Shown here in pieces: positions 43,302 to 53,781 of a DNA stretch of 64,000 bases; positions within the stretch are counted from its first letter, which is position 1; each line of letters opens with the position of its first letter. Below the pieces are notes generated by a model. That model worked only from the letters and a program-made list of their open reading frames with translations. It was not told the origin of the DNA and did not search any database. The stretch lies in contig NZ_NRGW01000001.1 of the NCBI RefSeq assembly GCF_002332255.1, forward strand, positions 3,720,001-3,784,000, in the 5' to 3' direction. The DNA is from Halomonas sp. JB37 (GTDB lineage: Bacteria; Pseudomonadota; Gammaproteobacteria; Pseudomonadales; Halomonadaceae). Position numbers and translations under genes: made by a program.

Positions 43302-45653
43302 TTAGAACGTTTGTCCCAATGAGAACTGGAAGAACTGTGTATCGTCGCCGCTCTCATCGTTCAATGGGCGAGCAACACTAAACGTTAGCGGGCCCACTGG
43401 TGTCAGCCAAGAAAGGCCAATACCTGTGCTGTAGCGCAGGTCACCTAAATCAACGCCCGAGTTACACTGCTGACGGCCGGCATCTTCATCCAGCACATCG
43501 TAGCAAGAGCTCAGGAAGGTATTACCACCATCTAAGAACAGCGATGTTTGAAGTGCGCGCTGATCTTCAATAAAGGGCAGCGGGAAAATGATCTCGGCGC
43601 TGCCTTCGATTGAAACGTTACCACCCAACGTACGATTACGGCCGCCTTCAGAAGATGGCGTCGTGCGCTGACCTAACGTATTAGAGGTAAAACCACGTAC
43701 CGAGCCTAGGCCACCGGCGTAGAAGTTCTCATAGAAGGGGAACGGATCGTTGCCGCCTAACGTGTCGGCATAGCCAACATTACCGGTAAATTTGAGCGCG
43801 AAGGACTCATCATCGTTGATCGGGAAAAGCTGCTGGGCACGCGCACGCAGCTTATAATATTCCGCATCGCTGCCCGGCACACCGGTTTCTATTGAAAGAC
43901 GCTGGTAGTTACCATCCGTCGGCATGATACCGCGGTTAAGGTTATTACGTGTCCAGCTGGCCGTTAGCTTAAGGCTTTGCGCGTCCTCACCCTGGTCTTC
44001 CACATAGCGGCGAATTTCAGAGGCCGTATCAAAGTAGGTTTTGACCGTTAGGTCTTCAAGACTGGCGCCAAAGTTTAGCCGCGATAGCTCGCTGACAGGG
44101 TAGCCGAAGTTAATACCCGCACCATAGGCATCCGTCGAGAACGTAGAAATATCGGAATCGGCATAGTCGGTTTCGCGGTAGAAAACATTGTAACCGCGAG
44201 AAATCCCATCGAGCGTCCAGTAGGGGTCGGTGAAACCAAAGTTGACACTGGTAAAGGTATCGCTGCGCTGAGCCCCTATGTTGACCCGATTACCCGTACC
44301 AAGGAAGTTGTTCTGCGATAGACCTACGCCATAGATAACGCCGGCACTTTGAGAAAAGCCAACGCTTGCCGACACCGAACCGGAAGGCTGCTCTTCAACG
44401 TTATAGGTAACATCCAGCAGATCCGGCTCACCAGGAACAGGCTGCGTATCCACTTCTACTTGGCTAAAGAAACCCAGTCGCTCTAGACGCTGACGCGATT
44501 GAGTGATGGCATCCGTCGAAGCAGGCGCGCCTTCTAGTTGAATCATCTCGCGACGCAGCACTTCATCTTGAGTGGTGGTATTACCGAAGAACTCAATGCG
44601 GCGCACATAGGCACGCTCACCTGAATTAACGGCGATGACCAAATCGACCGTCTCACCATCGTCCGATATTTCAGGCACGCCCTGAATATCAGCAAAGGCA
44701 AAGCCCTCCGCACCTAGCCGCTGACGCAGGGCTTCAGTGGAGGCATTGACATCACCACGCGAGAAAATCTCACCTTCATTAACGGTGAGCAGCTGACGGG
44801 CTTCGTTTTCGCTGATCTGTAGATCACCCGCAAAACGAATATTACCAACGCGATACTGTTGACCTTCATCAACGTTTAACGTGATGAAAATCTCCGATTT
44901 CTCGGGACCAATCGATACCTGAGTCGAGGTAACGTCAAAGTTGACGTAGCCGCGGTCTAAGTAGTAAGAACGCAGTCGCTCAATATCGCCCGACAATGCT
45001 TCGCGGGAGTACTCGTCGCTAGAGAACCAGCCAAAGAACCGCCCCGGCCGATCGTTTAACTCAAATACTTGGCGCAGCGTTTCATCATCAAAGGCCTCAT
45101 TACCAATAATATTGATCTGGCTAATTTTAGCAATTTCGCCTTCATTGATGTTGATATTGACCTGAACGCGGCCTTCATCAATTTCTTCAACTTCGGTATC
45201 AATGCTGGCGCTGTAGCGACCCTGAGACTGATAAACACCTTCCAGCTCGCGCTGAATTTCCTCTAGCGTAGAAAGCTCCAGCACCTGCCCCTCAGAAAGG
45301 CCCGATTGGCGTAAGCCATTACGCAGATCGTCTTCAGATATCTGGTCGTTGCCGTTGATCTGTAGCCGTGCAATGGTCGGGCGTTCAACGACCTGAATAA
45401 CGAGCACATCTCCCTCGCGTGCTAAGGAGACATCATCAAAAAGTCCCGTTGCAAACAAATCACGAGCAGCGTTAGCCAACTGGGCCTCGCTGACGCGCTC
45501 ATTGGCACTGACTGGGAACGCATTGAAGACCGAGGCGGCAGATACCCGCTGTAGTCCTTCCACTCGAATGTCTGAAACATCAAAGGATTGTGCTTGGGCG
45601 CCGCTGGCGCCTGCCAGCAAAAGTGCCGCCATTCCAAGGGTCTTGATTTTCAT
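43302..45653 (-). CDS. bamA: outer membrane protein assembly factor BamA
   Basis: A 783-residue Omp85 protein, the core of the BAM complex. The signal peptide is MKIKTLGMAALLLAGASGAQA. Five POTRA domains span about residues 22-425 (for example SFDVSDIRVEGLQRVSAASVF and ERAYVRRIEFFGNTTTQDEVLR). The 16-strand barrel follows, with SVRGFTSN holding the conserved Arg-Gly-Phe of the lid loop. The last residue is Phe (FFQFSLGQTF), the usual outer-membrane signal. It lies 100 bases downstream of rseP. Confidence 0.97.
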   Translation of the reverse strand: MKIKTLGMAALLLAGASGAQAQSFDVSDIRVEGLQRVSAASVFNAFPVSANERVSEAQLANAARDLFATGLFDDVSLAREGDVLVIQVVERPTIARLQINGNDQISEDDLRNGLRQSGLSEGQVLELSTLEEIQRELEGVYQSQGRYSASIDTEVEEIDEGRVQVNININEGEIAKISQINIIGNEAFDDETLRQVFELNDRPGRFFGWFSSDEYSREALSGDIERLRSYYLDRGYVNFDVTSTQVSIGPEKSEIFITLNVDEGQQYRVGNIRFAGDLQISENEARQLLTVNEGEIFSRGDVNASTEALRQRLGAEGFAFADIQGVPEISDDGETVDLVIAVNSGERAYVRRIEFFGNTTTQDEVLRREMIQLEGAPASTDAITQSRQRLERLGFFSQVEVDTQPVPGEPDLLDVTYNVEEQPSGSVSASVGFSQSAGVIYGVGLSQNNFLGTGNRVNIGAQRSDTFTSVNFGFTDPYWTLDGISRGYNVFYRETDYADSDISTFSTDAYGAGINFGYPVSELSRLNFGASLEDLTVKTYFDTASEIRRYVEDQGEDAQSLKLTASWTRNNLNRGIMPTDGNYQRLSIETGVPGSDAEYYKLRARAQQLFPINDDESFALKFTGNVGYADTLGGNDPFPFYENFYAGGLGSVRGFTSNTLGQRTTPSSEGGRNRTLGGNVSIEGSAEIIFPLPFIEDQRALQTSLFLDGGNTFLSSCYDVLDEDAGRQQCNSGVDLGDLRYSTGIGLSWLTPVGPLTFSVARPLNDESGDDTQFFQFSLGQTF

Positions 45654-45753
45654 GCAGTCAATTCGCTCGCGTTGGTCTGCCCATCATTCCAGACAGGCAC
45701 CATATACATTTGTGCAGGCAGATGACAAGGCATCCTGCGCGCTACACGCGTCA

Positions 45754-47112
45754 TTACCACAGGCGCATCAGATCAAAATAGAGGGCCATCAACATCAGGG
45801 TGCCAACCATGGCAAGCCCAATGCGCAATCCTACGGCTTGTGTTCTTTCAGATACTGGCCGTCCACGCACGACCTCCATGAAATAATAAAGCAAATGGCC
45901 ACCATCAAGCACGGGGATTGGTAGTAAATTAAGCACCCCAAGGCTGATAGAAAGATACGCTAGAAAGCCGACAAACGCTTCTACCCCCGCACGCGCTGAA
46001 TCTCCAGACACCTGCGCGATGGTAATCGGCCCGGATAAATTGGAGGGAGAAATAAGCCCAACCAACATCTTCCGTATGGCATCTACGGTTAATAGCGTCA
46101 TCTCTCCGGTGCGCGAAAGCGCCTGTCCAACCGCTTCAATAGGGCCATAGCGGATTTCACGCTGGAACTCCGCAGGCCACTCAACCTGCTGCGCGCCGGC
46201 ACCGATATAACCAATTTCTACCCCTGTATCTAAGCTGTTACGCCCTGGGGTTAAATCTATATTCGACCGTTCGCCGTCTCGTTCGTAAGTGAGCTGCAGC
46301 GTTTCACCAGGGCTGCCCCGCACGATATTGACGAAGTGCATCCAATCATCCACCTGCTCGCCATTAATCGCCACCATGGTATCGCCAGCCATAAGGCCCG
46401 ACTGCTCGGCGGCCTCACCACTCACGACTTGGCCTAAAATAGCCGGAAACTCTGGCTGCCACGGCGTGATACCCAGCGTTTCCAACGGCTGCGGTGGATC
46501 CTGACGCACCAAATAATCTGCCACCGGCAGCATATAGCGCTGGGAATCACTCGCCCCTTCTGGGCGTGCATCAATACTCAGCTCGCCGCTAAAGCCAATG
46601 ATAGACACTAGCTTTAGATTAACATCTTCCCAAGAGCGCATTTCATCGCCTTGAACAGCGACAATTTCATAGCCACGCGCAAGCCCTGCCTGCTCGGCGG
46701 GGGAGTTCGGAATAACGTCCCCCACCATGGGCGCAACGACCGTGGTACCGGCCACAAATAGCCCCCAGTACACAACGATTGCTAGCAAAAAATTAGCGAT
46801 CGGCCCCGCTGCCACAATAGCAATGCGCTGCCAAACTGTCTTGCGGTTAAACGCCTGGTCTAGCTGATCTTCTGGAACCGGCGCTTCGCGCTCATCAAGC
46901 ATTTTGACATAGCCGCCGAGCGGAATCGCCGCGATAGCGTACTCGGTGCCTTGACGATCAACCCGGGACCACAAAGGTTTACCAAAACCTACCGAAAAGC
47001 GCAGCACTTTGACGCCGCAACGGCGTGCCACCCAAAAATGGCCAAACTCGTGAAAAGTCACTAGCAGGCCCAGCACCACAATGACCGCTAAAATATTTTG
47101 TATCAGGCCCAC
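45754..47112 (-). CDS. rseP: RIP metalloprotease RseP
   Basis: A 452-residue site-2 protease that cuts RseA-type anti-sigma factors within the membrane and clears signal-peptide remnants. The zinc motif is HEFGH at residues 21-25 in the first helix. Two PDZ domains lie at about 120-300 (QAGLARGYEIVAVQGDEM and AEQSGLMAGDTMVAINGEQVDDW). The third metal ligand is in NLLPIPVLDGGHLLYY. Four helices in all. It lies between dxr and bamA as in E. coli. Confidence 0.96.
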   Translation of the reverse strand: MGLIQNILAVIVVLGLLVTFHEFGHFWVARRCGVKVLRFSVGFGKPLWSRVDRQGTEYAIAAIPLGGYVKMLDEREAPVPEDQLDQAFNRKTVWQRIAIVAAGPIANFLLAIVVYWGLFVAGTTVVAPMVGDVIPNSPAEQAGLARGYEIVAVQGDEMRSWEDVNLKLVSIIGFSGELSIDARPEGASDSQRYMLPVADYLVRQDPPQPLETLGITPWQPEFPAILGQVVSGEAAEQSGLMAGDTMVAINGEQVDDWMHFVNIVRGSPGETLQLTYERDGERSNIDLTPGRNSLDTGVEIGYIGAGAQQVEWPAEFQREIRYGPIEAVGQALSRTGEMTLLTVDAIRKMLVGLISPSNLSGPITIAQVSGDSARAGVEAFVGFLAYLSISLGVLNLLPIPVLDGGHLLYYFMEVVRGRPVSERTQAVGLRIGLAMVGTLMLMALYFDLMRLW

Positions 47113-47159
47113 ACTAAACTCCTTTACGCCCCGCTCTTAACGACCAGCTCAGCGGATGC

Positions 47160-48368
47160 TTAAGCGGACCACTTGGTTACCAGCTCAATCGCCTGATGTC
47201 GCGCCCACTGGTCGGCTGCCAATACGCTTTCCACACTATCAACGCGACCTTCAGAGGGACGCGAAAGAATTTCTTCTACCAGCTGTCCAATCGCAGAAAA
47301 GCCCAGCCGATGCTGCAAAAATGCTTCAACCGCTATTTCATTCGCTGCATTTAATACGGCCGGCGCCAATCCGCCTTGCTGCATCGCTGCGCGAGCAAGG
47401 CCTAAACAGGGAAAACGCGCTTCGTCAGGGGCTTCAAAATCGAGCCGTGCCACCTGAAAAAGATCAAGAGTTTCCACTCCAGCGTTAATACGCTCAGGCC
47501 AAGCAAGCCCGTAGGCAATAGGCGTGCGCATATCTGGATTACCCAGCTGGGCAATCACTGACCCGTCATGATACGCCACCATGGAGTGAATCACGCTTTG
47601 CGGGTGAACCACCACCTGGATTTGCTCAGGGGTTGCATCAAATAACCAGCAGGCTTCAATCAGCTCTAATCCTTTATTCATCAACGTTGCGCTGTCGACT
47701 GAAATCTTGCGCCCCATTGACCAATTAGGATGGGCACAGGCCTGCTCTGGCGTTGCGCTATCGATGTCGGCCTGACGCCAAGTGCGAAACGGCCCTCCAG
47801 AGGCCGTCAACATAAGCTGGGTAATACCGTGTTGTGCCAACCCACCGCGATGCTTCACGGGTAGACACTGGTAGATGGCATTATGTTCGGAATCAATTGG
47901 CAATAACGTTGCGCCCGAGCGGGAAACAGCCTCCATAAACAGCGCGCCACTCATGACCAGTGCCTCTTTATTGGCCAGCAGCACTCGCTTGCCTGCTTCC
48001 GCCGCCGCCAGTGCTGGCAGCAAGCCTGCGGCACCCACAATAGCGGCCATAACACAGTCGACACTGGCATCTCGAGCAACGTCACATAGCGCTTTCGGGC
48101 CGGCATTGACATCGACCTGCTGCCCAGCTTGCTTAAGTTCACGACGCAGCCATGCGGCATCAGCATCGCTATCTAGCACGGCGACCGCCGGTCGATGCAC
48201 CAAACACTGGGCTAGCAACGCTTCCTTTGAGGTGTGTGCAGTTAGCGCGTGAATTACATAGCGCTCGGGATGGCGGGCAATCACGTCAAGCGTGCTAGCC
48301 CCCACAGAGCCCGTCGATCCTAGCACCGTAACTCGCTGCAACGATGATGGCTTAGCTGACTGAATCAT
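47160..48368 (-). CDS. dxr: 1-deoxy-D-xylulose 5-phosphate reductoisomerase
   Basis: A 402-residue NADPH-dependent enzyme, second step of the MEP isoprenoid pathway, making 2-C-methylerythritol 4-phosphate. [22 protein letters not shown] binds [37 protein letters not shown] and [21 protein letters not shown] hold substrate and metal residues. The start overlaps the cdsA stop by 4 bases (ATGA). The pathway product feeds UppS, encoded just upstream. Confidence 0.97.
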   Translation of the reverse strand: MIQSAKPSSLQRVTVLGSTGSVGASTLDVIARHPERYVIHALTAHTSKEALLAQCLVHRPAVAVLDSDADAAWLRRELKQAGQQVDVNAGPKALCDVARDASVDCVMAAIVGAAGLLPALAAAEAGKRVLLANKEALVMSGALFMEAVSRSGATLLPIDSEHNAIYQCLPVKHRGGLAQHGITQLMLTASGGPFRTWRQADIDSATPEQACAHPNWSMGRKISVDSATLMNKGLELIEACWLFDATPEQIQVVVHPQSVIHSMVAYHDGSVIAQLGNPDMRTPIAYGLAWPERINAGVETLDLFQVARLDFEAPDEARFPCLGLARAAMQQGGLAPAVLNAANEIAVEAFLQHRLGFSAIGQLVEEILSRPSEGRVDSVESVLAADQWARHQAIELVTKWSA

Positions 48369-49219
48369 AGCGGCAGTCCTTGGACCAGCATTGGAGCAAA
48401 CCTTGCGACCAAGACTTCGAGATACAGCAGCGCAAACAGCGGAATGGCGGCTGTCAGGCTGTCAATACGGTCTAAAACTCCGCCGTGACCAGGCAGCAGC
48501 TGACTGGAATCCTTAATATTGCGATATCGCTTCAACATGCTTTCTAACAAATCACCAAGCACGGAAATCAGAGTGACCAGAGCGGTGATTATGATCAACG
48601 CTAATCCTCCCGCGACGCCCAGCGGCTGCCAAATGGCAAACGCTAGTGCCAGTAGTGAGGTTGCTACCAGCCCTCCAATAACGCCTTCCCAGGATTTTCC
48701 GGGGCTAACGCGGGGTGCAAGCTTGCGTTTACCCCATCGACGACCTGCAAAATAAGCACCGATATCGGCGGTCCAGACAAGCAGCATCACGAACAACAGC
48801 CAAATCGCGCCGCTATCACGCAGCACGTTAAAGCCCACCCAACACGGTAGTAGCACCCATAAACCCATTGCTAAGCGGCGCCCTGTGGCTTGCCACTGCG
48901 CCCCCGCTGCCGGGTAGCGGACGACCCAGTAAAGGTTTACTAACCAGCCCACTGCGGCGAGCCATAGCGGCCAAACGGCAAATACCGCACCGCTCAGCCA
49001 CATAATTGCCATCAGCAAGGCTAAAGCGGCTACCAGCTGTAAGCGGACACGCTGGCGAGTAACGCCGGCTAAATTGGTCCACTCCCAAGCGCCAAGCACA
49101 ACTATCAAGGCTGTAAACAGCGCAAACGCACCGCCTTGTAATCCGAACAGGCCGATTAGCGTAAGAGGCGCTAACCAAGCCGCGGTGATAATCCGCTGTT
49201 TAAGCACCTTGCGCCTCAA
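48365..49219 (-). CDS. cdsA: phosphatidate cytidylyltransferase
   Basis: A 284-residue multi-helix membrane enzyme making CDP-diacylglycerol from phosphatidic acid and CTP. The C-terminal signature is visible: [16 protein letters not shown], then [37 protein letters not shown]. About eight helices. The start lies inside the last codons of uppS (20-base overlap), and the stop overlaps dxr, so uppS-cdsA-dxr is one coupled unit. Confidence 0.96.
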   Translation of the reverse strand: MRRKVLKQRIITAAWLAPLTLIGLFGLQGGAFALFTALIVVLGAWEWTNLAGVTRQRVRLQLVAALALLMAIMWLSGAVFAVWPLWLAAVGWLVNLYWVVRYPAAGAQWQATGRRLAMGLWVLLPCWVGFNVLRDSGAIWLLFVMLLVWTADIGAYFAGRRWGKRKLAPRVSPGKSWEGVIGGLVATSLLALAFAIWQPLGVAGGLALIIITALVTLISVLGDLLESMLKRYRNIKDSSQLLPGHGGVLDRIDSLTAAIPLFALLYLEVLVARFAPMLVQGLPL

Positions 49220-50003
49220 TTTGTTCGTCTGTCATACCAAAGCGACGACGACGCTGACAGAAGTCGTTTAACGCCAAATCAAAAGCGTCTGCGCCGAAAT
49301 CAGGCCATAACAGAGGTGAAAAATACAGCTCAGCATAGGCAAGCTGCCAGAGCATGAAATTAGATAGCCGCTGCTCACCGCTCGTCCGTATGCACAGGTC
49401 GACCGGCGGCACTCGCTCGCTGCCCATCGCTGCATCGAAGCAATCTTCATCAATGGCGGAAGGTGCTAAGTCACCGGCGGCAACCTGCTCAGCTAAAGCT
49501 CGCGCCGTGCGGGCGATTTCCCACTGCCCGCCATAGTTGGCGGCAATCACTAAATGCATACCCGTGTTATGCGCCGTTAGCGCCTCAGCACGCTGAATAT
49601 GCTTTTGAATAGCGTGTGAAAAACCACGCTCCTCACCAATAATCGACAGCCGTACATTGCGCTCATTGAGCTTTTTGACTTCACGCTTAAGCGCCATTAA
49701 AAACAGCTCCATCAGCGCATTAACCTCTGCTGCTGGACGTTTCCAATTTTCGCTGGAGAAAGCGAACAGGCTAAGCGTTTTCACCTCACGCTCAGCGGCA
49801 CGCTGAATCACCGCACGAACCGCTTCAACGCCTGCACGGTGTCCACGCACGCCAGAAAGCCCACGCGCACGCGCCCAGCGGTTATTACCATCCATAATGA
49901 TGGCAACATGAGACGGCATAGCCTCCCCATCCAGGGAAAGAACGCTGGCATCGTCCGGTTGTTTTTTGGGAAACTGCGGTGACGTCATGGATTCTCGCGC
50001 CAA
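49200..50003 (-). CDS. uppS: undecaprenyl diphosphate synthase
   Basis: A 267-residue cis-prenyltransferase making the C55 lipid carrier for cell wall and O-antigen. HVAIIMDGNNRWARARGLSG carries the essential Asp38. LFAFSSENWKRPAAEVNALMELF and RIRTSGEQRLSNFMLWQLAYAE-like residues (here CIRTSGEQRLSNFM) are diagnostic. The first 27 residues (MARESMTSPQFPKKQP...) are longer than usual; MTSPQFP or MPSHVAI could be the true start. It is 77 bases downstream of frr. Confidence 0.96.
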   Translation of the reverse strand: MARESMTSPQFPKKQPDDASVLSLDGEAMPSHVAIIMDGNNRWARARGLSGVRGHRAGVEAVRAVIQRAAEREVKTLSLFAFSSENWKRPAAEVNALMELFLMALKREVKKLNERNVRLSIIGEERGFSHAIQKHIQRAEALTAHNTGMHLVIAANYGGQWEIARTARALAEQVAAGDLAPSAIDEDCFDAAMGSERVPPVDLCIRTSGEQRLSNFMLWQLAYAELYFSPLLWPDFGADAFDLALNDFCQRRRRFGMTDEQIEAQGA

Positions 50004-50080
50004 AGTTCAGTCATAAAACACCCGCCAGAGCGTCGAAAAACGGGCAGCTAACGCTGCCCGTCATTAAATAAAACACAGAC

Positions 50081-50638
50081 TTATACCTGCATAAGATCCT
50101 GTTCTTTTGCGGCCAACGCTTTATCGACTTCAGCGATATATTTGTCGGTCAATTTCTGAACCTCATCTTCACCTTGACGCTGATCGTCTTCGGTAATGTC
50201 TTTTTCTTTTAACAGCGACTTAAAGTCACCGTTGGCATCACGACGCACGTTGCGCACGGCAACGCGAGCATTCTCTGCTTCGCTGCGCGCCTGTTTAATG
50301 TAAACCTTGCGAGTTTCTTCAGTCAGCATCGGCATCGGAACACGAATGACGTTACCCGCGCTGGCCGGGTTAAGGCCAAGGTCAGACGTCATGATGGCTT
50401 TCTCGATCTTCTGAACCATGCCCTGTTCCCACGGCGCAATGCTCAGCGTACGAGCATCTTCAACGTTCACAGAGGCTACTTGGGTAAGCGGCACCTGGCT
50501 ACCGTAATAATCAACGGTGACCGCGTCCAGAATACTCGGATGAGCGCGCCCGGTACGAATTTTATTGAAGTTACTATTCAGTGCCTCAACGCTTTTCTTC
50601 ATGCGCGATTCGGCATCTTTCTTAATATCGTTGATCAC
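50081..50638 (-). CDS. frr: ribosome recycling factor
   Basis: A 185-residue protein that, with EF-G, splits post-termination ribosomes. [38 protein letters not shown] is the standard N-terminus; [37 protein letters not shown] holds the hinge and conserved Arg. Length equals E. coli RRF (185). It starts 4 bases after the pyrH stop, consistent with the usual pyrH-frr unit. Confidence 0.98.
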   Translation of the reverse strand: MINDIKKDAESRMKKSVEALNSNFNKIRTGRAHPSILDAVTVDYYGSQVPLTQVASVNVEDARTLSIAPWEQGMVQKIEKAIMTSDLGLNPASAGNVIRVPMPMLTEETRKVYIKQARSEAENARVAVRNVRRDANGDFKSLLKEKDITEDDQRQGEDEVQKLTDKYIAEVDKALAAKEQDLMQV

Positions 50639-50642
50639 GTCA

Positions 50643-51422
50643 TTACCCTCTATATATCAGCGTGCCTTCCTTGCCCCCCACCACCATATTCAGCAGGGCA
50701 CCAGGCTTATTCATATCAAACACCCGCACCGGCATATTATGGTCACGTACCAGGCAGATAGCGGTCAAATCCATCACGCCCAGCTTTTGATCTAGGGCGT
50801 CGTCGTAAGAAAGCTGGTCATACTTCACAGCATCCGGGTGTTTTACCGGATCTTTATTGTAGACGCCATCAACTTTGGTCGCCTTGATCACCACATCAGC
50901 ATCCACTTCAATGCCGCGCAAACAGGCAGCTGAATCAGTGGTAAAGAAGGGGTTACCCGTTCCCGCCGAGAAAAGCACAACATCACCGGAGGTTAAGTAA
51001 CGAATGGCAGTGCGCCGATCGTAGTGCTCAACCACACCGCTCATCGGGATAGCCGACATAACGCGCGAACGGATGTTGGAACGTTCGAGTGCGTCACGCA
51101 TGGCCAGCGCATTCATGACCGTGGCCAGCATCCCCATATGGTCACCAGTCACACGATCCATACCGGCCTCGCTGAGCGCGGCGCCGCGAAACAAGTTACC
51201 GCCGCCAATCACGATACCCACTTGCACGCCAATACCCACCAGTTGACCGATTTCCAGCGCCAGGCGGTCAAGTACCTTGGGGTCAATACCAAAATCGTGC
51301 TCGCCCATCAGCGCTTCGCCCGAAAGCTTGAGCAAAATACGTTTGTATTTTGACTTCGAACTCTCAGCGTTGCCTTTGCTGGGTGCGACGTAAGGGGTCG
51401 GCTCTTGAACATCACGTGACAT
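50643..51422 (-). CDS. pyrH: uridylate kinase PyrH
   Basis: A 259-residue amino-acid-kinase-fold UMP kinase. From the ATG at 51422 ([12 protein letters not shown]), which has AGGAGA seven bases upstream, the protein has about 18 residues more than E. coli before [23 protein letters not shown]. An earlier in-frame ATG at 51503 is poorly supported. [17 protein letters not shown] (here [41 protein letters not shown]) and [22 protein letters not shown] are diagnostic. Confidence 0.96.
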   Translation of the reverse strand: MSRDVQEPTPYVAPSKGNAESSKSKYKRILLKLSGEALMGEHDFGIDPKVLDRLALEIGQLVGIGVQVGIVIGGGNLFRGAALSEAGMDRVTGDHMGMLATVMNALAMRDALERSNIRSRVMSAIPMSGVVEHYDRRTAIRYLTSGDVVLFSAGTGNPFFTTDSAACLRGIEVDADVVIKATKVDGVYNKDPVKHPDAVKYDQLSYDDALDQKLGVMDLTAICLVRDHNMPVRVFDMNKPGALLNMVVGGKEGTLIYRG

Positions 51423-51525
51423 GGCATCTCTCCTGAGGCAGGCCTGAACACAAGCAGGCGGGGTAGCCCTGATTTGTACAACCATCCGTTGCACAAGAAC
51501 CAATTACAAGGGCCGGATACGCAAA

Positions 51526-51547
51526 GGCGTGCGCTCGCGCGCACGCC
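51526..51547 (-). terminator. hairpin between tsf and pyrH
   Basis: A perfect 9-bp stem GGCGTGCGC / GCGCACGCC around TCGC, 24 bases after the tsf stop. On the minus strand only three Ts follow, so it may attenuate rather than end the transcript. Confidence 0.5.
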
Positions 51548-51571
51548 ATGTTCTTCTTGAAACCTCTGACC

Positions 51572-52441
51572 TTAGCGACGGCCAGCCTGTTCCATAACTT
51601 CTTTAGCAAAATCGACTTCTTCTTTTTCGATACCTTCGCCTACTTCAAAGCGCGTGAAGCTCACGACTTCGCCACCCGCTGCTTTAACGAACTCAGCGAC
51701 GGTCTGGTTAGGGTCTTTAACAAACGGCTGCTCGGTTAGGCTGTTTTCGGCCAGGTACTTTTTCAAGCGACCCTGCACCATTTTCTCAGCGATCTGCTCC
51801 GGCTTACCGGCCATATCCGGCTGTGCCAAGATAATAGCTTTTTCTTGATCAAGCTGTTCTTGGGGCATGTCAGCAGGAAGCGCAACCGCAGGATTGATAG
51901 CGGCCACGTGCATCGCAACATCTTTCGCGACGGCCGCGGTACCGCCAGTCAATACAGTCAAAACGCCAATGCGGCCACCGTGGACGTATTCGCCAACCAA
52001 ACCACCTTCTACAGCGTTAACAACGACGGCACGACGCACGCCGATATTCTCGCCAATTTTCTGAACCAACTGCTCACGTGCAGTTTCCAGATCGCCCGCC
52101 ATTACAGCAGCGACATCTTCGTTTTTAGCGGCGAAGAAACCACTAACGATTTTGTCAGCAAACGAAATGAAGTTGTCATCACGCGCAACAAAGTCGGTCT
52201 CGGAGTTGATTTCGACCATTACGCCGTAGCTACCGTCTTCCGCTACGCGCGTAACTACCACACCTTCTGCGGCGATACGGTCGGCTTTCTTCGCGGCTTT
52301 AAGGCCTGAATTTTTGCGCAGGTTTTCGATTGCAACGTCGATATCGCCATCGGTTTCGGTGAGTGCTTTTTTACACTCCATCATGCCGAGACCGGTACGT
52401 TCGCGAAGTTCCTTGACCTGAGAGGCGCTAATAGCTGCCAT
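51572..52441 (-). CDS. tsf: elongation factor Ts
   Basis: A 289-residue guanine-nucleotide exchange factor for EF-Tu. The UBA-like N-terminus [24 protein letters not shown] carries the EF-Ts signature; [16 protein letters not shown] is the second conserved block, contacting the EF-Tu Mg site. Length is close to E. coli (283). It lies 242 bases downstream of rpsB, in the conserved rpsB-tsf pair. Confidence 0.98.
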   Translation of the reverse strand: MAAISASQVKELRERTGLGMMECKKALTETDGDIDVAIENLRKNSGLKAAKKADRIAAEGVVVTRVAEDGSYGVMVEINSETDFVARDDNFISFADKIVSGFFAAKNEDVAAVMAGDLETAREQLVQKIGENIGVRRAVVVNAVEGGLVGEYVHGGRIGVLTVLTGGTAAVAKDVAMHVAAINPAVALPADMPQEQLDQEKAIILAQPDMAGKPEQIAEKMVQGRLKKYLAENSLTEQPFVKDPNQTVAEFVKAAGGEVVSFTRFEVGEGIEKEEVDFAKEVMEQAGRR

Positions 52442-52624
52442 GAGAATTCACCTCTGAAATAGTGCTATTGAAGTAGCACTTGAAAATAGTGCTATGAGAG
52501 TTAGACGCAACACAGGCGAGTATAGCCAAAATAGATGACCATCATGTATCACTCTGCATTACGAAGCCGGCTTCGACGAGCGGGCAAATTCGACTTGCTC
52601 AGATTATTCATCTGTAGCGCGACA

Positions 52625-52672
52625 AAGGGGGCATAGCCCCCTTCATCACGATGCGGCTAAATCAACCGCATC
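52625..52672 (-). terminator. two hairpins in the rpsB-tsf gap
   Basis: AAGGGGGC/GCCCCCTT (52625-52632, 52636-52643) and GATGCGG/CCGCATC (52650-52656, 52666-52672) are perfect stems just after the rpsB stop on the minus strand. They fit a partial terminator that sets rpsB above tsf expression. The gap's remainder (52442-52624) shows no gene. Confidence 0.55.
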
Positions 52673-52683
52673 CACAGCGGCTA

Positions 52684-53433
52684 TTACTCAGCAGCCGTGT
52701 TGTCTTCAGCTGCAGCGGCCTCTTCGGTCACTTCAACAAACTCTTGAGCATTGCTTTCTTTGGCACGACCACACGCATCCGCAATCGCTTTAACGTAGAT
52801 CTGGATAGCGCGGATAGAGTCATCGTTGCCTGGGATCACGTAATCAACGCCATCGGGGTTGGAGTTAGTATCCACCACGCCGATGACCGGGATGCCAAGC
52901 TTGTTGGCTTCGTTGATCGCAATACGCTCATGGTCAACGTCGATGACGAACAGCGCGTCCGGAAGGCCGCCCATGTTCTTGATGCCGCCGATAGAACGCT
53001 CAAGTTTTTCTTGCTCGCGAGTCGCCATCAAGACTTCTTTCTTGGTCAGCTTCTCGAACGTACCGTCTTCACGCATGGTTTCAAGATCACGCAGACGCTT
53101 AATAGACTGGCGAATGGTCTTGAAGTTGGTCAGCATGCCGCCCAACCAGCGATGGTTGACGAACGGCTGGCCACTGCGATTGGCTTCTTCTTTAATTACC
53201 TTGCTAGCGCTGCGCTTGGTGCCAACAAACAAAATTTTGTTGTTGGATGCCGCCATCTTCTCAACCACATCAACCGCTTCATTCAGTGCCGGCAGAGTAT
53301 GTTCAAGGTTGATGATGTGAATCTTGTTGCGCGCGCCGAAGATAAACTTGCTCATCTTCGGGTTCCAGTACTTGGTCTGGTGACCGAAGTGAGCGCCTGC
53401 TTTAAGCAGGTCACGCATATTGACGTGAGACAT
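52684..53433 (-). CDS. rpsB: 30S ribosomal protein S2
   Basis: A 249-residue ribosomal protein starting [25 protein letters not shown] with GAGGAG seven bases before the ATG at 53433. Conserved blocks: [104 protein letters not shown]. The C-terminal tail is acidic and Ala-rich. It heads the long minus-strand cluster. Confidence 0.98.
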   Translation of the reverse strand: MSHVNMRDLLKAGAHFGHQTKYWNPKMSKFIFGARNKIHIINLEHTLPALNEAVDVVEKMAASNNKILFVGTKRSASKVIKEEANRSGQPFVNHRWLGGMLTNFKTIRQSIKRLRDLETMREDGTFEKLTKKEVLMATREQEKLERSIGGIKNMGGLPDALFVIDVDHERIAINEANKLGIPVIGVVDTNSNPDGVDYVIPGNDDSIRAIQIYVKAIADACGRAKESNAQEFVEVTEEAAAAEDNTAAE

Positions 53434-53781
53434 GGTAAAACTCCTCAAACTCGGGTTAGGCCTCCACGCACCCCATGGATCCGACCGTTGACTGCGTTAG
53501 ACGCTGCCAGCGGCACCCGGGACCATGTGCCGGTGCATGTGTGTTTTTAAGGCTTGACGTTTTTAGTGATTAAGCAAGCAACGCGCCGCTTCGTGGCACA
53601 CTGCATATTCATTGCCCCGCCCTTCAGTGTGCACCCAGCCAATAAAGAAGCTCGGAATCACGATTGCAGGAAAGCGCGCGGCTTTATACCATAGATCATT
53701 GCCAAGATGAAGTCGCGCCCCGTTTTACGGTTTTAAATTGCGCCATTCTATTTGCCCCATTTACATTCAAATCGAGTATTC
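53434..53781. other. 348-base gap between divergent rpsB and map, including the probable rpsB leader
   Basis: No gene is seen. On the rpsB side, within 120 bases of its start, GCACC/GGTGC and related short stems could form the structured leader through which S2 represses its own operon in E. coli; I cannot confirm the fold. An 8-bp inverted repeat (GCACACTG 53596-53603, CAGTGTGC 53625-53632, 21-base loop) lies mid-gap. No confident rpsB promoter was found by eye. Confidence 0.4.
53664..53692 (+). promoter_or_regulatory. candidate promoter for map-glnD
   Basis: TTGCAG (53664-53669) and TACCAT (53687-53692) with a 17-base spacer, 89 bases before the map ATG. Both boxes match consensus at 4 of 6 positions. 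Confidence 0.3.
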
